64,000 nt of DNA from Streptomyces sp. CB03234 (GTDB taxonomy: Bacteria > Actinomycetota > Actinomycetes > Streptomycetales > Streptomycetaceae). Below, piece after piece: positions 31,495 to 39,773 of the stretch. The translations under genes and the position numbers were made by a program. Numbering within the stretch: the first letter of the stretch is position 1; each line of letters begins with the position of its first letter. The notes below the pieces were generated by a model. That model had not been told where the DNA came from. It searched no databases and worked only from the letters and a program-made list of their open reading frames with translations. The stretch lies in the NCBI RefSeq assembly GCF_001905885.1, contig NZ_LIYH01000004.1, positions 800,115-864,114 of the forward strand. The letters are read 5' to 3'.

Positions 31495-32534
31495 CGGAAG
31501 CGCTCGGGGTGCAGCCCGCGAGCGAGGTCCTCCACCGCGTACGGAGGCCGTACGCCGACCAGTGTCGCGGTGAGCGGCAGCACGACGAACCGCTTGTTCC
31601 TGATGGCGGGCACGTCGGCGAGGGCCGGCTGGGAGAGCAGGAACTTCTTCTTCTGCTCCACGCTCCCGGCGCCGCGGTAGTCGTAGATCGCGATCACCTC
31701 GGGCCTGCGGGCGACCACCTGCTCCCACGACACGTCGCCGAAGACGTCGTCCAGGTCCGAGAAGACGTTGCGCCCTCCGGCCAGCCGGATGATCTCCGTA
31801 CCCAGGCTCCTGCCGCCCGCGGTGAACGCGGACTTGTCGCCGCTGTCGTACACGAACACCGATACCGGTGGTGCGCCCCTGACCGCTTCCCCGGCCTTCC
31901 GGATGCGGTCCTGGAGACCGGCCACCAGCCTGTCGGCCCGCTCCGGCACGCCGAAGATGCTGCCGATGGTACGGATCTCGTCGTACGTGTCCGTCATGGA
32001 CACCTGCTTCTTGCCGCAGTACTCGCGGTTGAGGTAGGTGTCGATGCCCGCGTCGGCGAACGCCTTGCGTGACCGCCCCTCGTTCTGGGCGAACGCGCTT
32101 CCGTAGCCGCCGTAGACGAAGTCGGGCTCGGCCTCCAGGACGGTCTCGAAGGACGGCTCCTTCTCCGCCAGCTCCGGGACGGCCGCGAAGTCCTTCTGGT
32201 ACGCGGGCAGAACGGCCGAGTCGGGGAAGGCGGTGCCGACCATCCTGTCCTTCAGGCCCAGCGCGAGCATCAGCTCGGCGGGGTGCTGGTGGATGGTGAC
32301 CACCCGGGAGGGGGGTTCGTCGTACGTGGTGCGGATGCCGCAGTTGTCGATGGTGACCGGGAACCCCGTCACGGACGTGGCCGCGCCGCCTCGGTCACGG
32401 GTTTCGCCCTTCGCGCCGCAGCCGGTCAGCAGGGCGGCGGACAGCGCGGCGGACAGAGCCGTGGCGAGTGCCCGTCGCCGCAGGGCATGGCGTGTTGAGG
32501 GGAGGGAAAAGGGACGGTGGGTGCCGTCGTACAC
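31491..32534 (-). CDS. btuF: Cobalamin-type ABC transporter substrate-binding lipoprotein
   Basis: 347 residues from GTG 32532-32534, with AGGAGG upstream. The signal peptide ends in the lipobox LLTGC with Cys39, so the protein is membrane-anchored outside the cell. The fold is the class III binding protein (Peripla_BP_2): SRVVTIHQHPAELMLALGL, MVGTAFPDSAVLP, FETVLEAEPDFVYGG and VSWEQVVARRPEVIAIYDY. It is the first gene after a cobalamin riboswitch, which makes vitamin B12 or a corrinoid the likely ligand. Without that leader, a siderophore ligand would have been equally likely. Confidence 0.87.
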   Translation of the reverse strand: MYDGTHRPFSLPSTRHALRRRALATALSAALSAALLTGCGAKGETRDRGGAATSVTGFPVTIDNCGIRTTYDEPPSRVVTIHQHPAELMLALGLKDRMVGTAFPDSAVLPAYQKDFAAVPELAEKEPSFETVLEAEPDFVYGGYGSAFAQNEGRSRKAFADAGIDTYLNREYCGKKQVSMTDTYDEIRTIGSIFGVPERADRLVAGLQDRIRKAGEAVRGAPPVSVFVYDSGDKSAFTAGGRSLGTEIIRLAGGRNVFSDLDDVFGDVSWEQVVARRPEVIAIYDYRGAGSVEQKKKFLLSQPALADVPAIRNKRFVVLPLTATLVGVRPPYAVEDLARGLHPERFR

Positions 32535-32569
32535 GTGAAGCCTCCTGGGGAGTCCGCGCTCCTCGGAAT

Positions 32570-32745
32570 GGGCCCGCGACAGGCCAGTGTCCTGACTCCC
32601 GGATCGACGTTCCCCCTTGCCTTCCCGCGCTGTACGTACGTACGCGGTGGCGTCCTCGAAGGTTCCACTCCCCGGTCACAGTGGCGGGACCGTGCCGGAT
32701 TCGCACCGGCTTCCTGTCTCCCGTCGCGGTGATGACCAGGTGATA
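32570..32745 (-). promoter_or_regulatory. Cobalamin (AdoCbl) riboswitch
   Basis: Minus strand, in order: GGGAGACAGGAAGCCGGTG, then CGAATCCGGCACGGTCCCGC, CACTGTGACCGG, and further on GAGTCAGGACACTGGCCTG (the B12 box region, ending near 32576). These are the conserved core and receptor elements of cobalamin riboswitches. It precedes btuF by about 40 bases and should shut the operon off when B12 is plentiful. Confidence 0.92.
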
Positions 32746-32818
32746 CTACGTTTCCTTCAGTGGAGCGCAAAAGGGCGTGCGGTCGGCGCCGTACGCCCCC
32801 TTTGGTGGTACGGCGTCG

Positions 32819-33793
32819 TCACCGGGGCTGTTGCCGGTGCTGCGCGGCCCGGTAGCGGGACGGTGAGATCCCGTACCGGCCGGTGAACGCCTGGCGCAGT
32901 GACTCCGCGGAGCCGAATCCGCAGCGGGCGGCCACACTCGCCATGGGCAGCGTCGTCGACGCGAGGAGATGCGCGGCGGCCTCGGTACGCGCCAGCCGGA
33001 CGAACCTGCCCGGCGCCTGCCCGAGGTGCTCGGTGAACAGCCGGGTGAGGTGACGTGGCGTCACTCCCGCGTGTGCGGCGAGCGCCGCGGTGCCGAGGTC
33101 GTGGTCGGGGTGGGCGGTGATGTGCTCGACGAGCTCGCGGACCAGTTCGTTGCGGGGCGGCGGGGCGGCGGTGAACAGGCTCATCTGCGTCTGGTTGCCG
33201 GGCCGTTGCAGGTAGACGACGAGGGCCCGGGCCACCTTGCGGGCCAGTTCGGGTCCGTGGTCCTCCTCGATGAACGCGAGGGTCAGGTCCATCGCGCTGG
33301 TGATCCCGGCCGCCGTGTACACGTTCCCGTCACGGATGTAGATGGGCGCGGGGTCCACCAGGACCTCCGGGTGGCGGGCGGCGAACTGCGGCGCGAACCG
33401 CCAGTGTGTGGTGGCGCGGCGCCCGTCCAGCAGCCCGGTGGCTGCCAGGACCCCCGCCCCCGTGCACACCGAGGCGATCCGCCGGCTCTCCTTGGCCAGA
33501 CGCCGGACGTGACCGACGATCCGGGGGTCGGCGGCCGCCCGCTCGAATCCCAGGCCGCCCGAGACGATCAGCGTGTCGAGCGGGCCGACGAGCCGTTCGA
33601 GGGGCTGCTGGCTCTGCAGGACCAGCCCCGAGCCGCAGACGATCGGGCCGCCGCCCGGCCCGGCCACGCACACCCGGTACGGCACGGTCGGGTCACCGAT
33701 CTCGTTGGCCAGGGCCAGGCTCGTGGTCACACACGCGATGTCCAGCAGCTCGGCCGCTTCGTAGCCGACCACCACCATGAGCCGTTCCGCCAT
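32819..33793 (-). CDS. GlxA-family transcriptional regulator (DJ-1/PfpI + AraC HTH)
   Basis: 324 residues from ATG 33791-33793. The N-terminal DJ-1/PfpI-like domain has RLMVVVGYEAAELLDIACVT, DTLIVSGGLGFERAAADP, and the nucleophile elbow ASVCTGAGVLAATGLLDG. The C-terminal AraC-type domain (LGTAALAAHAGVTPRHLTRLF ... VAARCGFGSAESLRQAFTGRYG) holds two helix-turn-helices. This architecture is that of AdpA/GlxA-like regulators. It is shorter than AdpA (about 400 residues), so probably a paralogue. It sits between the B12 operon and a divergent membrane protein gene. Targets unknown. Confidence 0.9.
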   Translation of the reverse strand: MAERLMVVVGYEAAELLDIACVTTSLALANEIGDPTVPYRVCVAGPGGGPIVCGSGLVLQSQQPLERLVGPLDTLIVSGGLGFERAAADPRIVGHVRRLAKESRRIASVCTGAGVLAATGLLDGRRATTHWRFAPQFAARHPEVLVDPAPIYIRDGNVYTAAGITSAMDLTLAFIEEDHGPELARKVARALVVYLQRPGNQTQMSLFTAAPPPRNELVRELVEHITAHPDHDLGTAALAAHAGVTPRHLTRLFTEHLGQAPGRFVRLARTEAAAHLLASTTLPMASVAARCGFGSAESLRQAFTGRYGISPSRYRAAQHRQQPR

Positions 33794-33955
33794 GCGGCGA
33801 CCCTATGCCGGAAGGACCGGTACCCCAAGGTTACGGACATCGATCCCGCGGACGCGCACGGCCGTGGCCGGCCGAGCCGGACAGTGGAGCCGGACAGTGG
33901 AGCAGGGAAGGCCCGCTCGCCACAACGCTCCAGCCATCATCACCCGGGGGACGCC

Positions 33956-34459
33956 ATGACCCGCACCACGCGCGACGACAACCACCACCACCGCGACGAC
34001 GGCACCCGCCCGGCCGCCGCCCGTCCCCACCGGGAGAGCTCGCCCTCCGGCGCCGGGCGCGTGCTGGGCGCCCTCGGCCACCGGTGGCCCACCGTGCTGG
34101 CACTCGCCCTGGTGGTCGTCACCTTCGTCGACGGCGTGCCGCCCGTGGGGCTCCTGGCCGCCCTCCTCGTCGTCATGCCGCTGTGCTACCTGCTGTTCGG
34201 GTCACTGCGCGGCGAACTGCGCCGCCCCGGCGTCCTCGTCGTCCAGATCGCGGGGCTCCTCGGCTTCACGGCCGTGGCACTGGCCGCTCTGGCCGTCGAC
34301 GGCACTCTCGGCCTCTACGTCGTGGCCGCCGGCTGGCTGGCCCACGGGATCTGGGACTTCGCCCACCATCGGACCGGAAAGGTCGTGCCCCGGGCATGGT
34401 CGGAATGGTGCTGTGTCGTCGACGTCCTCGGGGCTCTGTCCATGGCCGTCATGGCCTGA
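33956..34459 (+). CDS. Membrane protein, 167 aa
   Basis: Start ATG 33956 in a GGGGGACGCC context. The first 45 residues are hydrophilic and His/Arg-rich (DDNHHHRDDG), and four hydrophobic segments follow (WPTVLALALVVVTFVDGV, LLAALLVVMPLCYLLFG, VLVVQIAGLLGFTAVALAAL and LYVVAAGWLAHGIWDFAHH). The C-terminal VVDVLGALSMAVMA could be a fifth. The cytoplasmic His-rich tail might bind a metal, but no family is recognised. It is divergent from the GlxA-type regulator, which may control it. Confidence 0.7.
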   Translation: MTRTTRDDNHHHRDDGTRPAAARPHRESSPSGAGRVLGALGHRWPTVLALALVVVTFVDGVPPVGLLAALLVVMPLCYLLFGSLRGELRRPGVLVVQIAGLLGFTAVALAALAVDGTLGLYVVAAGWLAHGIWDFAHHRTGKVVPRAWSEWCCVVDVLGALSMAVMA

Positions 34460-34705
34460 CGGGGAGACGGGCCGTGCGGGTGTCACGCGACAACCGGACC
34501 AGCGGCGTCCCGGGCAACCGGAGGTGGCCGGCGGCCGCGTGGCGTACGTGCTCGTGCCGCTCGCCGGGCATCCGCACCGCCGACGCGGCCGACGCGGCCG
34601 GCAGCCGTGGGCCGGTCGCCGCCCGGGGCCGTACGTCCTCGTGGGGTCGGCCTGGCACCGCCCGCGGCGACCGGGCGCCACGCGGCCCGGGAGGCAGCGC
34701 CTGGG

Positions 34706-35860
34706 TCAGCGGTTGTCGTGCAGCTCCTGGTGCATCTGGGGCTGGTCGTCCTGGTCGTGGGTCAGCGCGTACTTCTCGACCTCGTTGAACGCCTTGGAGG
34801 CGACGCCGAGGATCTCCTTGTAGGGGTTGACACCGACGGTCTTCTTGGCGGCGCCGCCGAAGAGACCGCCGGCGGTGTTGCTGACGAGGCCGTGGCCGAC
34901 GGCCAGGGGCTTGCCCGCGAGGTCGAGGGGGCTCTTCGGGACGCCCGCCATGTCGGCGTACTTGTCGGTGAGCGCCACGCGGGTCAGAGCGATGTACGCG
35001 TCACTGGCCCCCGGCCCGACGAGGTCCCGGTAGAACGCGATGGCCTGCGCGGTCATGAACACACCGTCGTCGGTCTTCTTCCACTCCTTGTCGCGCTGGG
35101 CGTTCCAGACCGCCTCGACCTCGTCGGCGTTCTTGGGCAGCAGCCACTTCTCCGGGGTGCCGAGGTAGTGGTTGACGTAGTGCCAGGCGCACATGAAGCC
35201 GTGCGCGTCGTCCTTCGACACGTGCAGGCCGAGGTTCTTCATGCCCTGGAGGATCTGGGTGCTGAAGACGCAGGCGGCGCCGGTGGTGTACTTCTGCGAG
35301 ACCGGCTCGCCCCACTTGGCGTAGTCCCACTCACCGCTCTTCTTGTGCAGCTGCCGCACGGAGGCGTGGACCAGGCGCACCTTCGTGACGGTCGCGGCCA
35401 GGCTGCCGTCCCGCATCGCGTTCCGCTTGCCCATGTCGATGAACAGCCGCGAGGACTGCGACAGCCTTCGTCCCGGGCCCTCCACGCCGCCCAGCCGGCC
35501 CGTGGAGCGCAGCGTGAACGCCCCGGTGGGAGAGAGGTACGTGCCGATGAGGCCCACGGTGCCCTGGAGCATCGACGCCTCCCCGTGGTGGTGGTCGAAG
35601 AAGCCCTCCGCCGCCTTCACATCCGCGTCGCTCCAGTCCGGGGGCGGGGCTTCCGCGTCCCGCAGGAACTGGGCGAGCCGCTCCGGCAGCTGCGACAGGT
35701 CCTGGCCGGGACCCAGCTTGTTGATGGTGCGGAACAGGTGGTTGACCCCGTCGACCTCCCGGTTGTCGATGAGGTCCGACACCAGCGCGTCGGCGGCCGG
35801 GTCCCCGACCTTACTGGCGGCCTCCATCTCGGCCACGGCATTGGCGGTTGTCAGCGGCAC
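34706..35860 (-). CDS. MpaB-type oxygenase (DUF2236, latex-clearing-protein-like)
   Basis: 384 residues from GTG 35858-35860 with CGGAG upstream. The central region has the DUF2236/MpaB marks: LIGTYLSPTGAFTLRSTGRL, then a KVRLVHASVRQLHKK helix with the Arg/His pair that in the latex-clearing protein Lcp lies at the heme, and WGEPVSQKYTTGAACVFSTQILQ followed by CAWHYVNHYLG. Unlike Lcp there is no Tat or Sec signal, so it is probably intracellular. The family carries out heme-dependent dioxygenations of polyenes or hydroxylation of aromatics. Substrate unknown. Confidence 0.78.
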   Translation of the reverse strand: MPLTTANAVAEMEAASKVGDPAADALVSDLIDNREVDGVNHLFRTINKLGPGQDLSQLPERLAQFLRDAEAPPPDWSDADVKAAEGFFDHHHGEASMLQGTVGLIGTYLSPTGAFTLRSTGRLGGVEGPGRRLSQSSRLFIDMGKRNAMRDGSLAATVTKVRLVHASVRQLHKKSGEWDYAKWGEPVSQKYTTGAACVFSTQILQGMKNLGLHVSKDDAHGFMCAWHYVNHYLGTPEKWLLPKNADEVEAVWNAQRDKEWKKTDDGVFMTAQAIAFYRDLVGPGASDAYIALTRVALTDKYADMAGVPKSPLDLAGKPLAVGHGLVSNTAGGLFGGAAKKTVGVNPYKEILGVASKAFNEVEKYALTHDQDDQPQMHQELHDNR

Positions 35861-36121
35861 AGCAGAACTCCGTTCTCCGTCGATCAGAACTGAACGGCCG
35901 CCGAGCCCCTGCCCCCACGCGTCGGCGGCGTACGATCCCGCCGCGGGACCGGCTCCTGTCCATCATGGACAGCCAGGGCCTGCCTCTCAGCAAGATCACC
36001 GCTCGTGATCCTGCCCCAGTGAAGACGGGCCCGCGATGCCCCGTCCGAGGCAAACGGAAGTGCGCCCGGCGCATCTCAGGGGCGCATTCGGCCCCGCCGG
36101 GCCCGCTGAACGGCGCGCGGT

Positions 36122-37525
36122 TCAGGCCCGGTCGCGGACGTGGGCGGCCGCCAGTTCGGCTTCGCGGATGACCGTGGCCGTGTCCACGTCCAGCAGTTCG
36201 CCGTGCGCCTTGCGCATCCGGCCGTCCACGAAGACGTGACTGACGTTGGGCGGCTGGCCGTTGAGCACGATCTGACTGATCCAGTCGAACCGTGGCGCGA
36301 AATTGAGCGTACCCGGGTCGATGACCACCACGTCGGCACACTTGCCGGGGGTGAGAGAGCCGACGCGGTCCGCCATGCCGACGCACTCGGCTCCGCCGAG
36401 GGTCGCCATGCGCAGTACGGACGGAATCGTGGGATGCACCTCGGGGTCCTGGTGCAGCGCCCGCTGGAGTCCCACGGCCGCCTTCATGACGGTGAACATG
36501 TCGGAGGTGTCATTGGTTCCCCCGTCATGACCGAGCCCCGTCTTCACACCGTGGGCCCGCAGTTCGGGGAGCCTGATGATCCCCGAGGCCAGCCGCATGT
36601 TGCTGAGCGGGCAGTGGGCCACGCGGACATCGTGCCCGGCGGCCGACGCGATCTCGTCATCGGTCAGATGGATCGCGTGGTTCATCAGCAGATCCGGCCC
36701 GAAGACCCCCGCCAGCCGCAGCGCACGGACCGGGTCGTCCCGGCGGTCGGTGTGGTGTTCCAGGACATGGGAGTTGACCATCACCCCGAGGTCCCGGGCG
36801 ATCTCGCCGAACCGGCGCAGCCGGTCCACACCCGCCATGCCGGCGTGGACGGAGACCTGGGCCGATGCCAGGGGCAGCGGGTCGAGCAGTTCCTTCTTCA
36901 CCCGGGGTACGAGGTCGGCGTTCGGAACGGTCTGCATCATCGCGTACACGAACCGCAGCCCGGAGTCGTCCAGTGCCCCGATGTAGCGCTCGGTGGTGTC
37001 GTACGGGATGGGGTGCACCCAGTCCACGACGGTCGTGACACCCGCCTGGAGTGCGTCGAGCGCGGCGAGGCGGACGAAGCGGTACATGTCCTGGGCGTCG
37101 ATCCTGGCGAGCGTCGTGCTGTTGCAGGCAGCCAGCCAGCCGTACAGGTCCTGACTGCTGCATCCGCCCCGGATGCTGGACTGCCACAGGTGGTTGTGAA
37201 TGTCGACGAACCCCGGCAGCACCATCCGTCCGCTCATGTCCAGCACCCGCGTCCCCTGCGGCGCGGGCAGCCGCCGGCCCACGGCGGCGATCCTGCCGTA
37301 CCGCATCAGCACATCGGCGTGACGCAGCGTGCCCAGGGGCCCGTCACCCACATCGGGGTCCATGGTGAGGACCAGCTCCGCCCCTCGGAGCAAGGTGGGG
37401 GGTGAGTGTCCGGGTCTGTCGTTGGGTTGCGATCCGTGGCCGGACGGGGGAGCGCCCGCCATGAAAGGGACGCTGCTCAGACCGGCGAGCACGCTGCGGC
37501 GGCTCAGGCGGGACGACTCCGTCAT
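36122..37525 (-). CDS. Tat-exported amidohydrolase (deaminase-type)
   Basis: 467 residues from ATG 37523-37525. The N-terminus is a Tat signal (SRLSRRSVLAGLSSVPFMAG). The mature enzyme is of the amidohydrolase_1 / chlorohydrolase-like class: the metal motif GFVDIHNHLWQSS, later His in VNSHVLEHHTD and LMNHAIHLTDDE, HCPLSNMRLASG, the Asp of GLGHDGGTNDTSDM, and the closing strand GKCADVVVIDPGTL. Relatives deaminate guanine, S-adenosylhomocysteine or triazines. A Tat signal on such an enzyme is unusual and implies action outside the cell. Substrate unknown. Confidence 0.85.
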   Translation of the reverse strand: MTESSRLSRRSVLAGLSSVPFMAGAPPSGHGSQPNDRPGHSPPTLLRGAELVLTMDPDVGDGPLGTLRHADVLMRYGRIAAVGRRLPAPQGTRVLDMSGRMVLPGFVDIHNHLWQSSIRGGCSSQDLYGWLAACNSTTLARIDAQDMYRFVRLAALDALQAGVTTVVDWVHPIPYDTTERYIGALDDSGLRFVYAMMQTVPNADLVPRVKKELLDPLPLASAQVSVHAGMAGVDRLRRFGEIARDLGVMVNSHVLEHHTDRRDDPVRALRLAGVFGPDLLMNHAIHLTDDEIASAAGHDVRVAHCPLSNMRLASGIIRLPELRAHGVKTGLGHDGGTNDTSDMFTVMKAAVGLQRALHQDPEVHPTIPSVLRMATLGGAECVGMADRVGSLTPGKCADVVVIDPGTLNFAPRFDWISQIVLNGQPPNVSHVFVDGRMRKAHGELLDVDTATVIREAELAAAHVRDRA

Positions 37526-37955
37526 GGGGCTTGTATCCCGCGCCCCTCAGCCGGGGGCAAGTCGTAATTCCGGCCAACGATAGTGGAATTCCCTTTCATG
37601 AGGCCCGTCCGTTCGCGTTCCCGGTCGCCTGGGGCAAGGGAACCGGGGCCGGTATGGGATGGCGGCCTCATGTTCCTGGGACGTCCGGAGCGGGACATTG
37701 GAGCGGTCACCACACAGGTGGCACAGGGGGCACAGGTGGTCGCACGGGGCTGATCCGGTAAGCCGCCCGAACACGTCCGCAGCTGGCGGGAAGGAATGTG
37801 ATCACTCTCCCTCGGACCACGACGGACCCCAGCATGGGCGGCGCGGTGGACCAGGCGCGTGAGACCGGCGTCCCATCCATGTCCCGGATGCGCCGTGGAA
37901 GGCCTGTCCTGGGGAGGGTTTCGCCGGACTGCCGGTGAGGGACGGTCCGCCCGTG
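37526..37955. other. 430-bp stretch without a supported gene
   Basis: Short frames on both strands show no ribosome-binding site and no family match. At 37713-37739 there are three tandem 9-bp units, CACAGGTGG, CACAGGGGG, CACAGGTGG. Confidence 0.5.
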
Positions 37956-38621
37956 TCACTCCGGGGCGTTCAGGTGCAGCCAGGCGCTGAGTGCCGCGTG
38001 CAGTTCGACGACGTCCTCGCGCGGCAGGCTCTCCCCGGCCCGGCCCACATGGAGGCGTACGTCGTCGGCCGTGACCGTGTAGCCGACGGCCAGGCGCGGT
38101 GAGGAACGGATGGCCGAGCCGCCGGCCAGGACGCGCCGCAGCGCCGCTACGCGTCGTGGCAGGACGGCCGCCGGGGTGGCGCGGGCCAGGCGGTCGAGGT
38201 GCCGGGGGCGTGCGGGCGCGCCGATCGTGGTGTAGAAGTCGTGGATCGCCTCTTCGAGGCTCCCGCGCGGTGCGGCGGGCGCGGCATCGGCGAACGCCCG
38301 GAACAGGTCGGGCCAGGGCTGCTCGATGTCGTGAAGCCGTCCCGGTACCCGCACCGGCGCGGGTTCCCGCAGGTCCAGCCGTACGCACGCGCCCGGCACC
38401 AACTCCACCGAGTAGCCCTTGCCCTGGTACCGGGCGTGAAGGCTCCGCAAGCGGGCCACGTGCCGGTGCACGGGGTTCTGGCCGACCGGCCCGTCCGGCC
38501 GGGAGGCCCGCCCCACGGCACCGTACGCACCGTGGGCGCGGTGGAGCCGCCCCGACTCCGTCACCACCGCCGTGAGGTGCCGACCGCCGTCCCCCAGCCG
38601 AAATCCCACTACCGTGAGCAT
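37956..38621 (-). CDS. Hypothetical protein, 221 aa
   Basis: Start ATG 38619-38621 behind GGAAGGGG. The longer open frame upstream is a shadow of the divergent gene's region. The N-terminus resembles a small beta domain (MLTVVGFRLGDGGRHLTAVV), the middle is Arg/His-rich helices (HRHVARLRSLHARYQGKG), and the C-terminus has LEEAIHDFYTTIGAP and LPREDVVELHAALSAWLHLNAPE. No known family. It is convergent with nothing close and divergent from the DUF1963-like gene by 156 bases. Confidence 0.65.
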   Translation of the reverse strand: MLTVVGFRLGDGGRHLTAVVTESGRLHRAHGAYGAVGRASRPDGPVGQNPVHRHVARLRSLHARYQGKGYSVELVPGACVRLDLREPAPVRVPGRLHDIEQPWPDLFRAFADAAPAAPRGSLEEAIHDFYTTIGAPARPRHLDRLARATPAAVLPRRVAALRRVLAGGSAIRSSPRLAVGYTVTADDVRLHVGRAGESLPREDVVELHAALSAWLHLNAPE

Positions 38622-38777
38622 CGCCGCCCCTTCCCGCTTCCGCACGCCGCCGACGCTACCCGCAGTGCCGCCGTCGCGGGGGCCGATACGGCCGAGCCCG
38701 GCCGCGCCGGGCGGGCGGTTGGGCGGCGGGGGCGGCCGGTTCGGGGGATTGTCGGATCCGGACGCTAGCCTCGCTTC

Positions 38778-39773
38778 ATGTCGCGTACTACACCACCTCG
38801 TCCCGTCGACATCGCCGCCGTCTTCCCGGAGTTGGCGCCGCTGGCGCGTACCGCCGTTCGCCTGCATCCGCGGCCGGGTGCACCGACCGCGGCGGACAGT
38901 TCCGCCGGCGGGCCGCTGCTGTGGCCGGTGGACGAACCGTGGCCCACGTGTCCCGAGCACACGGGCCCCTGGCTGACCGGCTACACCCTGGACGACCTGC
39001 GTGAGGAGAGACGCATACTCACCGAGGGCTGGGCCCGCCCCCGGATACCCGGGACCGATTTCCTCACCCCCGACGAGCGCGCCTTCCTGGACCGTCTCGG
39101 ATACACGGGCAAGCCTCTGCCCGCCGACGGTCCCGTACCCCTGCTGCCCGTTCTGCAGCTCTACGCCCGTGACGTACCGTCCCTTCCCCGTCCGCCCGGC
39201 ACCGACCTCCTTCAGGTGCTCTGGTGCTCCTTCGAGCACGGTGAGGACTGCATGCCCGGGGTGCGGCTGCGCTGGCGCGCGGCCGGCACCGTGGGCGCGG
39301 TGCGGGACGCCGTGCCGCCGCCCGTGGTGAGTGAGGGCGGGGCGCTGCCCGAACCGTGCCTCCTCCACCCCGAACCGGTCGTCGAGTACCCGGCACCGCA
39401 CGAGCTGGAGGAGGGCCTCCGCGAGCGGATCCACTCCTGGGAGGAGGGCCGTCCGTACGATTACCAGTGGGACCTCGCCGTCGCCCCCGGCTGGAAGCTG
39501 GGCGGGTGGGGCAACTGGAGCTTCTGCGACCCCTGGCCGATGCTCTGCGAGGAATGCGGCAGCACCATGCGTCCGTTCCTGACCCTGGACAGTTCCGAAT
39601 GGGACGGAGGGACCGGCAGTTGGTGCCCGCTGGAGGAGCCGCCCCCGGCGGAACGACCGCTGTACCCCGAATCCCATGAACCCACGAGGATTTCGATCGG
39701 CCGCGGCTACACCATGCAGGTGTACCTGTGCCCCGAATCCTTCGACCACCCCCACCTGCAGGTCATGCAGTAG
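38778..39773 (+). CDS. DUF1963-like protein with zinc-type Cys pairs
   Basis: 331 residues from ATG 38778. Residues 40-70 contain GGPLLWPVDEPWPTCPEHTGPW, a pattern seen in DUF1963/YwqG-like proteins, in which bulk W-P repeats precede P-L...L-Q-L strands (here PVPLLPVLQLYARDVP). Further on are LGGWGNWSFCDPWPMLCEECGSTM and WCPLEEPP, a possible Cys4 zinc site. Such proteins occur in toxin-antitoxin or immunity contexts, but nothing nearby supports that here. Its last 11 bases overlap the convergent lipid kinase gene. Confidence 0.65.
   Translation: MSRTTPPRPVDIAAVFPELAPLARTAVRLHPRPGAPTAADSSAGGPLLWPVDEPWPTCPEHTGPWLTGYTLDDLREERRILTEGWARPRIPGTDFLTPDERAFLDRLGYTGKPLPADGPVPLLPVLQLYARDVPSLPRPPGTDLLQVLWCSFEHGEDCMPGVRLRWRAAGTVGAVRDAVPPPVVSEGGALPEPCLLHPEPVVEYPAPHELEEGLRERIHSWEEGRPYDYQWDLAVAPGWKLGGWGNWSFCDPWPMLCEECGSTMRPFLTLDSSEWDGGTGSWCPLEEPPPAERPLYPESHEPTRISIGRGYTMQVYLCPESFDHPHLQVMQ

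Noticed and set aside
32969..34459. Long plus-strand frame continuing upstream of the membrane protein
   Set aside because: The part before 33956 is antisense to the GlxA-type gene; only the last 167 codons look like a protein.
37547..37774. Minus-strand frame with CDHLCPLCHLCGD, resembling a zinc knuckle
   Set aside because: The Cys pattern comes from the 9-bp repeats read in one frame; no start site or family support.
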